The translations under genes were made by a program, and so were the position numbers. The notes under the pieces were generated by a model, which saw only the letters and a list, made by a program, of their open reading frames with translations, made no database searches and was not told where the DNA came from. Below, piece by piece: positions 53,856-62,490 of a DNA stretch of 64,000 bases. Position 1 is the stretch's first letter. Each line of letters begins with the position of its first letter. Source of the DNA: Sphingobacteriales bacterium (GTDB lineage: Bacteria; Bacteroidota; Bacteroidia; Sphingobacteriales; Sphingobacteriaceae); assembly GCA_028288165.1 (NCBI GenBank), contig JAQBOG010000039.1:62001-126000 (forward strand), written 5' to 3'.

Positions 53856-55550
53856 ATGGAGAACAAAGCCATTGCTCGTACCCTTCGATTATTTAGCCAA
53901 CTAATGGAACTTCATAATGAAAATCCCTTTAAAGTCAAATCACTGGCTAATTCAGCATTTAAAGTTGATAAACTTCCATACACTTTATCGAAAAAAAGCC
54001 TAAAAGAAATGGAAACCATTGACGGGCTTGGGAAAAGTACGGCGGCAAAAATTTGGGAATTAATTGAGACCAATTCTATTGCTGAAATGGAAACGCTTAT
54101 TCAAAACACTCCAATCGGCATTGTAGAAATATTGCAACTTAAAGGAGTTGGCCCTAAGAAAGTGCTGGTGATTTGGAAACACTTAGGTATAGAAAGCATT
54201 GGTGAACTTTATTATGCATGTAACGAAAACCGCTTAATTGAAGCAAAAGGTTTTGGGTTAAAAAGCCAGGAAGAAATTAAAAAAATTATTGAATTTAAAA
54301 TGGCTAGCCTCGGTCGTTATTTATATGCCCGGATCGAGAATTTTGCCGAAAGTTTACTAGTTTCCCTTAAAGAATCATTTAAGATTGAACATCTACTGTT
54401 AACAGGGGATTACCGTCGAAGGTGTGAAATAATAGAAGGTTTGGATATTTTAATAGCAACAAACTTGAATGAGTTGAGCTTGGGGCTTATTGAAAGTGCT
54501 GGCTTAACTATAAAAGAGAAAAAAGAAAGCAGCATCATTTGTACTAGCAATGATGGGATTGAGATTTTTATAACCTTTTGTAATGAGCCTGACTTTGGAT
54601 GGAAATTGTTAAAAACTACAGGTAGCCCAGAACATGTTGCCACAATCGAAAAACTCGTCATTTCGCTTGACTTAGTAAGCAAAACAGAAATAGAAATTTA
54701 TGCCTTAGCAGGATTAAAGTACATTGAGCCTGAATTAAGAGAAGGCAAAAACGAAATTCAGCTCTCAAAAGAAGATAAGTTACCGACACTTATCACCTTT
54801 TCAGATTTAAAGGGAACGGTACATAATCACAGTACCTGGAGTGATGGAGTGCATACGATTGAAGAAATGGCTATTTATTGTCGGGATGAATTAAATCTTC
54901 AATACTTAGGTATGTGTGACCATTCGAAGTCTGCATTTTACGCTAACGGCTTGAATGAAATACGAGTTGCTGCACAACAACGAGAGATTGATGAATTGAA
55001 TAAAAAACTAGCGCCCTTCTATGTATTTAAAGGAATTGAATCCGATATTCTTTATGACGGCTCATTGGACTATAGCGACGAAGTACTGGCTTCATTTGAT
55101 TTTGTAGTTGCTTCGATTCATTCGGTTTTAAAAATGAGTGAAGAAAAGGCAACGGAAAGACTGATCAAAGCAGTTGAGAATCCATATACCACTATTTTGG
55201 GACACCCTACTGGCAGGATGCTTTTAACACGTAGCGGTTATTCTATTGATCATAAAAAAGTGATTGATGCCTGTGCAGACAATAAGGTAATCATTGAGAT
55301 TAATGCCAATCCTTTACGTTTAGACATCGATTGGCGTTGGCACCAGTATGCTATTGAAAAAGGGGTTATGTTATCGGTAAATCCGGATGCACACCGGATT
55401 TCAGGGTTTAATGATATGCACTACGGGGTTTTAGTTGCAAGAAAAGGAGGAGTAGAGGCAAAAAACTGTTTAAATACAATGAGTTTAGAAGAGGTGAAGA
55501 TTCTACTTGAAAATAAAAAAGCAAGAACTTCATTTAGTTTAAACCATTGA
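53856..55550 (+). CDS. PolX-like protein with PHP domain; polymerase site altered
   Basis: A 564-residue protein with the layout of bacterial PolX: an N-terminal DNA-binding 8-kDa-like and helix-hairpin-helix part (1-150: ETIDGLGKSTAAKI, LQLKGVGPKKVLVIW), a polymerase-beta-like palm (about 180-300), and a C-terminal PHP phosphoesterase domain (320-555). The PHP metal ligands look intact (His323 and His325, MCDHSKSA, GIESDI, SIHSVL, GHPTGRMLL, NPDAHR). In the palm, the usual GSxRR and DxD motifs read GDYRRR and GLD (Gly195, Asp197), and the third Asp is Glu236. The polymerase is therefore probably inactive, while a PHP nuclease role in repair is plausible. Confidence 0.85.
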   Translation: MENKAIARTLRLFSQLMELHNENPFKVKSLANSAFKVDKLPYTLSKKSLKEMETIDGLGKSTAAKIWELIETNSIAEMETLIQNTPIGIVEILQLKGVGPKKVLVIWKHLGIESIGELYYACNENRLIEAKGFGLKSQEEIKKIIEFKMASLGRYLYARIENFAESLLVSLKESFKIEHLLLTGDYRRRCEIIEGLDILIATNLNELSLGLIESAGLTIKEKKESSIICTSNDGIEIFITFCNEPDFGWKLLKTTGSPEHVATIEKLVISLDLVSKTEIEIYALAGLKYIEPELREGKNEIQLSKEDKLPTLITFSDLKGTVHNHSTWSDGVHTIEEMAIYCRDELNLQYLGMCDHSKSAFYANGLNEIRVAAQQREIDELNKKLAPFYVFKGIESDILYDGSLDYSDEVLASFDFVVASIHSVLKMSEEKATERLIKAVENPYTTILGHPTGRMLLTRSGYSIDHKKVIDACADNKVIIEINANPLRLDIDWRWHQYAIEKGVMLSVNPDAHRISGFNDMHYGVLVARKGGVEAKNCLNTMSLEEVKILLENKKARTSFSLNH

Positions 55551-55603
55551 CAGGATTTCGACTTCAAACTAATTTAGTCAAAAAACGATATCTGGTTTGT
55601 TTC

Positions 55604-55683
55604 AGCGTTAGGGATTGACGTGAAAATCCTTTTTGCTTCTACCGCAAAAAGATTGCAACAAAAAGCCCGCTCGAACGCCCAAA
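55604..55683 (-). repeat. Dispersed intergenic repeat, copy 6
   Basis: AGCGTTAGGGATTGACGTGA, AAATCCTTTTTGC, loop, GCAAAAAGATTGCAACA, then AGCCCGCTCGAACGCCCAAA. Shortest loop of the six copies. Confidence 0.88.
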
Positions 55684-55711
55684 TACTTCTTTTAATTAAA
55701 TGCAAGCATTT

Positions 55712-57910
55712 TTACAAAAACAAAAGTCCGTTTTCTTTTAACTCCCGACAGGTATTACTATAAATAAAGGATTGGAAAGGGCCATCATGACGGCTTTCGA
55801 AATTTTGTTCAATTTCCTGATAAGTACAAAGAATAGCATTTTTGATAGATAGCTTTGGTAGAACCTCGAAAAGCCAGTTGCCCCAATCTTCTCTTACATG
55901 AATCAGTACGTCTTCCTTTTTATTACAGATGATCAATTTTGCCATCTTCACCTCTTGATCCTTCACTTTTTTTATATAATATTTAATTGACGGATTATTT
56001 CCCATCCACAAAATACGGCTACTTGGCTTTAGGTTTTTAGCCTCAGGATATGCTAAAGCATTCTCAATAAAATTAGGTGCAACAGTTGTTTTTGGCACCT
56101 TAAAATCAAACCATTGGCTTAACTTGTATTCAAAGCATAAACCATGCATGTAGTTAAAAAGTGATTTCCGTAAGCCCTCGCTAAAAGATTCATGATCTGT
56201 ACCTTGGGGATCGATAAACTCAAGGTCGTTATTAGCAAAAGTTCCAACCACATTAGTGGTTCTTTGTACCATAAACTTTTCTGGGTTTAAACCAACCGGA
56301 CTATGGGCTGTCATGGCAAATTGATGCCAAAAACCCGATTGTACCACCCCATTCATAAATAATTGCCTAACAATTTCAAGTGAATCAATTGTTTCTTGAG
56401 CGGTTTGAGTGGGAAAACCGTACATCAAATAAGCATGCACCATAATGCCGGCTTGTGTTAAATTATCGCAAACTCTTGCAACTTGTGTTACTGTAACTCC
56501 TTTATCAATTAAAATTAATAATCTGTCTGACGCTACCTCAAGACCACCTGAAATAGCAATACAGCCAGCATCACGCATAAGGACGGCTAAATCGGCCGTA
56601 AAACTTTTTTCGAACCGGATATTTGTCCACCAGATAATTGTTAGGTTTCTACGAATTATTTCTATAGAAAGATCACGAAGTAATGCTGGAGGTGCAGCTT
56701 CGTCGACAAAATGAAAGCCATTCTGACCAGTTTGCTTCACGATTTCCTCAATACGATCACATAAAATGGCGGCAGTGATTGGCTCGTATCTTTGAATATA
56801 ATCCAGGGAAATATCACAAAAAGTACATTTCCCCCAATAACAGCCATGTGCAAGGGTGAGCTTGTTCCAACGGCCGTCGCTCCATAATCGATGCATTGGA
56901 TTTACAACCTCAATTACAGAAAGATATTTGTTTAATAACAGATCAGAATAATCCGGTGTACCTACATCTCTTTGGGAGTAATCTAATTCTAAGGAGCTGT
57001 TGAAATATTTTACCTCGCCATTGTCTAAGGCAAAAGTTCTTTTTAAATCTTCTTTATTGCGTTCGCCTTTTAAGTGCTCAATGAGGTGATAGATAGGTGC
57101 TTCGCCATCATCCAGCGTGATAAAATCTAAAAAGTTAAACACACGTTCATCCGTCAACGACCTGAGTTCGGTATTTGCATAACCTCCCCCTAAGGCAACT
57201 TTAATTGCCGGATGGACGCGTTTAATCCATTGCCCGCATTTAAATGCGCTATATAAATTACCTGGGAAAGGCGCTGATAGAGCAACAAGATCGGGCTGAA
57301 TGTTATTAATTTTTTCTTCCAGAATGCGGATTAGGATTTGGTCAATAAAGCTATCCTCTTTATTAAGGGCATTGTTAATTTCATCAAATGTTGATGCGGA
57401 TCGCCCCAATCGCTCGGCGTAGCGGCTAAATCCAAAATGTGGATCAATTGCCTCTATAATTAAATCGGATACGTCTTCCAGATAAAGTGTTGCAAGGTGC
57501 TTGGCTTTATCACGCGTGCCCATCGTTCCGAAAGCCCATTCAAGATCATCGGTTTGAGCAAAACGAGATGCTTCAGGTAAATAATTTCCTTCGCAGATTA
57601 ATAGCGCAAGTGTTGGATTATTATCTTGGAGAAAGTCGATAACAAGACCAATCGTATTAATATAACTATTTTTGAGGTTGACTATCCGTTGGCTGTTCTC
57701 GGAAAGCTCAATGCCTCTTTGTTGAACTTCATTAAATAAGTCCGTTAATCCTTTTTTGGAAAAAAGTTCAAGTATAACTTCAATGCCCAAATCCGTTTGA
57801 TATGATGGGATGCTTTTAGTATTTAAAAACCCTTTTAAATAAGCCGTAGCCGGATAAGGGGTATTTAATTGTGTGAACGGAGGGGTGATAAATAATACTT
57901 TAAAATTCAA
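55712..57910 (-). CDS. B12-binding-type radical SAM protein of unknown function
   Basis: A 732-residue protein. The N-terminal part (1-310) resembles a B12-binding domain of the Rossmann type (VLFITPPFTQLNTPYPATAYL; PDLVALSAPFPGNLYSAFKCG; VALGGGYANTELR). The radical SAM barrel starts at about 350 with Cys357, Cys362 and Cys365 (GCYWGKCTFCD). The Fe-S motif is CX4CX2C, not the usual CX3CX2C. The typical VDEAAPP, GLEVASDRLL and YLMYGFPTQT segments follow. A C-terminal domain of about 150 residues is unassigned. The frame opens at TTG 57910; no ATG is available. Substrate unknown; no RiPP precursor or methyl acceptor gene is nearby. Confidence 0.85.
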   Translation of the reverse strand: MNFKVLFITPPFTQLNTPYPATAYLKGFLNTKSIPSYQTDLGIEVILELFSKKGLTDLFNEVQQRGIELSENSQRIVNLKNSYINTIGLVIDFLQDNNPTLALLICEGNYLPEASRFAQTDDLEWAFGTMGTRDKAKHLATLYLEDVSDLIIEAIDPHFGFSRYAERLGRSASTFDEINNALNKEDSFIDQILIRILEEKINNIQPDLVALSAPFPGNLYSAFKCGQWIKRVHPAIKVALGGGYANTELRSLTDERVFNFLDFITLDDGEAPIYHLIEHLKGERNKEDLKRTFALDNGEVKYFNSSLELDYSQRDVGTPDYSDLLLNKYLSVIEVVNPMHRLWSDGRWNKLTLAHGCYWGKCTFCDISLDYIQRYEPITAAILCDRIEEIVKQTGQNGFHFVDEAAPPALLRDLSIEIIRRNLTIIWWTNIRFEKSFTADLAVLMRDAGCIAISGGLEVASDRLLILIDKGVTVTQVARVCDNLTQAGIMVHAYLMYGFPTQTAQETIDSLEIVRQLFMNGVVQSGFWHQFAMTAHSPVGLNPEKFMVQRTTNVVGTFANNDLEFIDPQGTDHESFSEGLRKSLFNYMHGLCFEYKLSQWFDFKVPKTTVAPNFIENALAYPEAKNLKPSSRILWMGNNPSIKYYIKKVKDQEVKMAKLIICNKKEDVLIHVREDWGNWLFEVLPKLSIKNAILCTYQEIEQNFESRHDGPFQSFIYSNTCRELKENGLLFL

Positions 57911-57933
57911 CTTATTGCATTTAATTCTGAGTG

Positions 57934-57941
57934 CAAAGTTA
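57934..57941 (-). promoter_or_regulatory. -7 box of the radical SAM gene
   Basis: On the minus strand TAACTTTG matches TAnnTTTG, 23 nt before the TTG start at 57910. Confidence 0.45.
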
Positions 57942-57949
57942 GCTATATG

Positions 57950-57980
57950 GTATCAAGTATTGAGTATCAAGTATCAAGTA
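57950..57980. repeat. Short array of AAGTATC/TTGAGTATC words
   Basis: GTATCAAGTATTGAGTATCA followed by AGTATCAAGTA: three to four 7-9 bp words in tandem, directly upstream of the radical SAM promoter box. Confidence 0.65.
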
Positions 57981-58001
57981 GTTTGGCTGTCATCATTTGG
58001 A

Positions 58002-59084
58002 TCAATCCCACAGATGCTTTCCTTCGATAAATGCAATTAAATCATCAGCCATCACTTTTTGTTCTTCTACTTTAGGATGGCCGGGCGTATTTTTATATGG
58101 GAAGAAATGAGTATAAATTTTATTATCCTTTAAGTTGTTAACAGCACTTTCTATATATCCTGGCCATGGGGAGCCTTTTTGAGTAGCATCCATATTTCCA
58201 AGAGCACAAATAATGTGAGCTTTGGGGTACTTACTTCTAATGCTTTTAACAAGATCCTGATAATGTTTAATTATGGTATCCGACGAAGGCTTTGCTTCTC
58301 CGAATCGGTGTTTAAATTCCGGATGATCTGTCTTTTTAATTATCCATGAATCATTTTGAAATAGATTGATGACCACGATTTGTGGTTTGTAGTTATTAAA
58401 ATCCCATTTCAAGGTCGCAGAAGTTGCATCCAAGCGATCATACATTTCAGACATGATCAGCGGGAACCAGCTTACTAATATGCCGATGCCGCTTTTAGCA
58501 ATGCAATTATAATCTGCATTAAAATGACGGGCAGTAATTGCATCATAGGCAATATAGTTATCTTCAAATTCTGGTGCTCCAGAATCTTTACCAGAATAGT
58601 CTAACGCTCCAAATCCACACGTTATTGAATTACCGTAAAATTCAATTCTGCGTTTTGGCGCTTTCACTTTCTTCAATTTATTGCCCTCAATTACTTCAAA
58701 ACCATATAACCATGTTTTACCCCACTCCCATTCTGTCTTCTTGAATAATTGAACGGTATGTAAGCCATAATTAAGATTACTTGCTAGCACATACTCCTTT
58801 TTTTGAGTATCTGGCTTTAGTGGTACGATCTTTCCATCGATGATTATATTATAATAATTCTGGTTCTTTTCATCCTTAAGTGTGGCTTTTAACCCCGTGC
58901 CTTTAAACTTTATAGTAACTGATGAACCGGGCCAACTCAAAATTGTCGCTGAATCTTTTTCCGTAATGATCCTTCCCATGTAATGCAGGGATGCATTGCT
59001 AGGACTTACTTTTAGTTGAGCAAAAGAACTTAACGAAATCAGAATCAGTATCGAGGAGGTAAAAAACTTTTTGGCTGTGAACAT
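58002..59084 (-). CDS. SGNH-fold esterase, CE2 type
   Basis: A 360-residue exported esterase with a signal peptide (hydrophobic residues 9-21, cleavage after SFAQ). An N-terminal jelly-roll domain (about 25-140) is followed by an SGNH domain with nucleophile Ser153 (EFYGNSITCGFGALDY), a block III Asn-Asp (NLFQND) and catalytic His336 (TPGHPKVEEQ). This two-domain layout is that of carbohydrate esterase family 2, deacetylases of plant xylan or glucomannan. No other glycan-degradation genes are near, so the in vivo substrate is open. Monocistronic. Confidence 0.87.
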   Translation of the reverse strand: MFTAKKFFTSSILILISLSSFAQLKVSPSNASLHYMGRIITEKDSATILSWPGSSVTIKFKGTGLKATLKDEKNQNYYNIIIDGKIVPLKPDTQKKEYVLASNLNYGLHTVQLFKKTEWEWGKTWLYGFEVIEGNKLKKVKAPKRRIEFYGNSITCGFGALDYSGKDSGAPEFEDNYIAYDAITARHFNADYNCIAKSGIGILVSWFPLIMSEMYDRLDATSATLKWDFNNYKPQIVVINLFQNDSWIIKKTDHPEFKHRFGEAKPSSDTIIKHYQDLVKSIRSKYPKAHIICALGNMDATQKGSPWPGYIESAVNNLKDNKIYTHFFPYKNTPGHPKVEEQKVMADDLIAFIEGKHLWD

Positions 59085-59209
59085 ATTTTAAAAATGTATG
59101 CTAAAGTAATAACAAATAAATTGCAAACGCATTTCAGCGTTAAAAGATTAACGCTTCATAAAATCTCCAATAAAATCTGTTAATTTTATCGGACTACAAT
59201 TTATACAAT

Positions 59210-60178
59210 TTGGAGAAGAGAGGCCTTAAAATTCTTATCATTCGTTTTAGTTCTATTGGGGATATTGTGCTGACAACACCGGTTATCAGATGTCTAAAAC
59301 AACAACTAAAAGATGCAGAGGTACATTATTTGACTAAAAAAAATTTCAAAGCTGTTCTAGCGCATAACCCATACATCGATAAATTACATTTATTAGATCA
59401 CGATCTTTCCAAAACTATAAGTGAACTTAAAGCTGAAAAATTTGATTGTGTAATTGATCTTCATCACAACCTCAGAACGTTTATTATTAAAACCAGGCTC
59501 GGCGTTAAAAGCACCTCATTTGATAAACTTAATTGGCAAAAATGGCTTTTGGTAAATCTTAGAGTCAATAAAATGCCTAATATTCATATTGTTGACCGGT
59601 ATTTAGATACAGTTCAACTTCTGGGAGTTAGCAATGATGGACTGGGCTTAGATTATTTTCTAGCTTATGATTATTCGTTATCAGATTTACTTCCAACAAC
59701 ACATCAAGGTTTCTTAGGATTGGTAATTGGAGCACAGCATGCTACTAAACGTTTGCCAACTAATAAACTGATTGAACTCTGCCAAAACTTGAATAAACCA
59801 ATTGTGTTACTAGGTGGTAAAGAAGATTTCGAACGTGGTGAACAAATCGCCCATAGTAATAATCATGTGTTTAATGGTTGTGGTAAATTTTCGCTCGATC
59901 AATCTGCATATCTTGTAAAAATGGCTACGTCGATCATCACGCATGATACTGGTTTGATGCATATTGCATCTGCTTTTAATAAACCTATTGTTTCCGTTTG
60001 GGGTAATACAGTGCCGGAATTTGGGATGTATCCATATCAGGTGAATAAGTCAATTATTGTCGAGGTTAATGGATTACCGTGCAGACCATGTTCAAAGATT
60101 GGTTATCAAAAATGCCCGAAAGGACATTTTAAATGTATGAATGACATTAATGTCATTGATATATCTACCTTTGTTTAA
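59210..60178 (+). CDS. Glycosyltransferase family 9 (heptosyltransferase-like)
   Basis: A 322-residue GT-B enzyme of family 9, which adds ADP-heptose or a related sugar to the LPS core. The N-terminal ILIIRFSSIGDIVLTTPVIR and the C-terminal donor-site motif HDTGLMHIASAFNKPIVSVWG are typical. LPCRPCSKIGYQKCPKGHFKCM near the end contains a Cys cluster seen in many GT9 proteins. The frame has no ATG before the conserved N-terminus; TTG at 59210 gives MEKRGLKIL. Its stop overlaps the start of the sixA-like gene (TAATG). Confidence 0.85.
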   Translation: MEKRGLKILIIRFSSIGDIVLTTPVIRCLKQQLKDAEVHYLTKKNFKAVLAHNPYIDKLHLLDHDLSKTISELKAEKFDCVIDLHHNLRTFIIKTRLGVKSTSFDKLNWQKWLLVNLRVNKMPNIHIVDRYLDTVQLLGVSNDGLGLDYFLAYDYSLSDLLPTTHQGFLGLVIGAQHATKRLPTNKLIELCQNLNKPIVLLGGKEDFERGEQIAHSNNHVFNGCGKFSLDQSAYLVKMATSIITHDTGLMHIASAFNKPIVSVWGNTVPEFGMYPYQVNKSIIVEVNGLPCRPCSKIGYQKCPKGHFKCMNDINVIDISTFV

Positions 60179-60672
60179 TGAGCAAAAAATTACTAGTCGT
60201 TCGTCACGCTAAATCTGATTGGGAAAGTGACATTAAAAGAGATTTTGATAGGCCTTTGAATAATCGTGGTGAAAAAAATGCCCCAGAAATGGCCCAACGA
60301 TTAGTTAAAAAGAATATAATTCCAGAAAAAATTGTTAGCAGTCCGGCTTTAAGAGCAATCACAACTGCAGGCATTTTTGCCGAAGCTTTTGGATATTCTA
60401 AACCAGATATACTTCAAGAACCCAAAATTTATGAAGCCTCTGCTTCAAGATTGCAAAAAATTATTAATGAATTACCCAACCAGTATGATTTTATTGCACT
60501 TTTTGGGCACAACCCCGGCTTGACTGAATTAGTGATTAACCTAAGCAATGCAGACATTTATAATATACCTACTTGCGGAATGGTTCTTTTAGATTTCCCT
60601 TATGACGATTGGAGGATGATCACTCAAGGAAGTGGCGAGAAGCTTTTTTTCGATTTCCCAAAGAATATTTAA
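60178..60672 (+). CDS. sixA: SixA-type histidine phosphatase
   Basis: A 164-residue phosphatase of the histidine phosphatase (phosphoglycerate mutase-like) superfamily. The catalytic RHG-like motif reads RHAKSDWES with His10. SSPALRAITTAGIFAEAF and the second His in LFGHNPGLTELV are present. SixA removes phosphate from phosphohistidine on Hpt domains or, in E. coli, from the nitrogen PTS. Whether it acts on the Hpt protein at 51.0-51.4 kb is an open question. It is translationally coupled to the GT9 gene. Confidence 0.87.
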   Translation: MSKKLLVVRHAKSDWESDIKRDFDRPLNNRGEKNAPEMAQRLVKKNIIPEKIVSSPALRAITTAGIFAEAFGYSKPDILQEPKIYEASASRLQKIINELPNQYDFIALFGHNPGLTELVINLSNADIYNIPTCGMVLLDFPYDDWRMITQGSGEKLFFDFPKNI

Positions 60673-60679
60673 GATTTAA

Positions 60680-60715
60680 GCGGTCAGCTATGAGCAGTCA
60701 GCGGTCAGCCTATAG
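60680..60715. repeat. Short array of GGTCAGC/TATGAGC words
   Basis: GCGGTCAGCTATGAGCAGTC and AGCGGTCAGCCTATAGC: four to five 7-bp words in tandem between the convergent sixA and dprA genes. Confidence 0.65.
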
Positions 60716-60761
60716 CATTTCTAATAGATTGATATTTCGTCAGTCATTGTTGAAAGCTCAA

Positions 60762-61856
60762 CTATGCCATTTTGTAAATTTTACCTGGCAATGAAACTAC
60801 AATTCCTTGCATTTCTAATCCTAAAAGTGTGACTGACATTTTACTTTGAGATAATTTACTCAAGATTGAAAGTTCGTCTATTGCAGTCATTCCTTTATCA
60901 GCTAACACATCCGTAATCTTTCGTTCATCTGCAGATAAATCAAGCATTAGACTTATTTGAGGCTTATTTTTGGATGCTTGTACTTCTTTCCAACCCAATA
61001 AGTACTCCAGATCAGAAACTCCTGAAATTAGGTTAGCACGATTTGTTTTGATCAGGAAATTACAACCAGAACTAAATTCATCATGCACTCTGCCCGGAAA
61101 AGCAAAAACATCCCGATTATAAGAATTTGCAATTTCAGCAGTTATTAAAGCACCTCCTTTAATATTTGCTTCAACTACAATAGTCGCATCAGCCATACCA
61201 GCTATTATTCGATTTCGTTTTGGAAAGTTTTCACGGTCAGGGTTTGTTCCCGATATAAATTCTGTTAATAAGCCTCCGCAGGAAAGCATTTTTTCAGCCA
61301 GGCTTCTATTTACTGCCGGATATATCCTATCCAAACCGTGACCTAAAACGCCAATGGTTGAAATTTCATTTTTAATGCATTCCTTATGCGCCATGCTATC
61401 AATACCATGTGCCAATCCGCTCACTACTAATGGATTATGCACCTTCAAATCAGCCATCATCACCCTACAGATATCTCTTCCATAATCTGATGCATTTCGT
61501 GTACCCACAACACTGATTACTTTTTGCGAATTGAAATCAGCTGATCCTTTGAAGTACAACATAATTGGAGCATCAGCACAATTCCTAAGTCTTTGTGGAT
61601 ATTCTCTATCCAGCACAAAGAATGATTGAATTTTATATTTTTCTATGAAATCAATCTCCTGTTCAGCTCTTTTAAAAACCGAATGATTGATAATTGAATC
61701 AGCTGTTTTTGAACCGATTCCGGGGATATTCGTTAAGTGCGACTTTTTGTTTTTGAAAACCTCCTCAGCAGACCCACAGTGGCTTAATAGCGCTCGGGCC
61801 ATAACATGGCCGATCCCCGGAATACATGTTAATGCAATTTGATGAAGCTTAGACAA
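60762..61856 (-). CDS. dprA: DNA-processing protein DprA
   Basis: A 364-residue protein that loads RecA on incoming single-stranded DNA in natural transformation. An N-terminal helix-hairpin-helix region (IALTCIPGIGHVMARAL, NIPGIGSKTADS) is followed by the Rossmann DprA domain: VVGTRNASDYG, VSGLAHGIDSMAHK, VLGHGLDRIYP, ENFPKRNRIIAG and NIKGGALITAE. A C-terminal winged-helix domain (about 300-360) ends it. I chose TTG 61856, which gives MSKLHQIALT as in relatives and lies one base after the rsmG stop; a TTG at 61895 would overlap rsmG. Confidence 0.9.
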   Translation of the reverse strand: MSKLHQIALTCIPGIGHVMARALLSHCGSAEEVFKNKKSHLTNIPGIGSKTADSIINHSVFKRAEQEIDFIEKYKIQSFFVLDREYPQRLRNCADAPIMLYFKGSADFNSQKVISVVGTRNASDYGRDICRVMMADLKVHNPLVVSGLAHGIDSMAHKECIKNEISTIGVLGHGLDRIYPAVNRSLAEKMLSCGGLLTEFISGTNPDRENFPKRNRIIAGMADATIVVEANIKGGALITAEIANSYNRDVFAFPGRVHDEFSSGCNFLIKTNRANLISGVSDLEYLLGWKEVQASKNKPQISLMLDLSADERKITDVLADKGMTAIDELSILSKLSQSKMSVTLLGLEMQGIVVSLPGKIYKMA

Positions 61857-61857
61857 T

Positions 61858-62490
61858 TTATTGAGCTGGAAAGTAAATAACGAACTTCGTTTCAAAATAA
61901 TCCTCTTTGAAATAGTCCTTTACGGGATATTGAGTGATATTTTTCAAGCCCGACTGCTTTAACTCTTCAGTAAGATCGCCACCTTTTAAATACAATACCC
62001 CATTTTTAAGTTGATTAGTCGATTTGCTATTAAATTTATCGCGAATCCAAGGATAAAAGTCTTTTAATTGAGTAACAGCTCTGGAAATAACGAAATCAAA
62101 TTGGTCATTAATTTGTTCGGCACGAGCATGTGTAGCTACCAGATTAGTTAATTCTATTGCTTTAGATACTTCATTCACAACCTTAATTTTCTTACCAATA
62201 GAGTCTACCAAATGAAATTGTGTTTCTGGGAATAAAATGGCCAAAGGAATTCCGGGAAACCCTCCACCAGTACCTACGTCAAGAATTTTTTCATTCGGTA
62301 AAAAGGAAATAACCTTGGCTATTGCTAATGAATGTAAGACATGATGAAGATACAGTTTGTCGATATCCTTTCGGGAAATGACGTTAATTTGCGAGTTCCA
62401 GTGTTTATACTGTTCCTCTAACTGGTTAAACTGTTTTTTTTGATTTACGCTAAGATCGGGGAAGTACTGGAATATAATATCAGAAGTCAC
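61858..62490 (-). CDS. rsmG: 16S rRNA (guanine527-N7)-methyltransferase
   Basis: A 210-residue Rossmann methyltransferase that modifies G527 of 16S rRNA. KILDVGTGGGFPGIPLAILFP is the SAM site, and VISRAVTQLKDFYPWI and the final FKEDYFETKFVIYF fit the family. The start codon is GTG at 62490, overlapping the 3' end of the sigma factor gene by 11 nt. Confidence 0.93.
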   Translation of the reverse strand: MTSDIIFQYFPDLSVNQKKQFNQLEEQYKHWNSQINVISRKDIDKLYLHHVLHSLAIAKVISFLPNEKILDVGTGGGFPGIPLAILFPETQFHLVDSIGKKIKVVNEVSKAIELTNLVATHARAEQINDQFDFVISRAVTQLKDFYPWIRDKFNSKSTNQLKNGVLYLKGGDLTEELKQSGLKNITQYPVKDYFKEDYFETKFVIYFPAQ

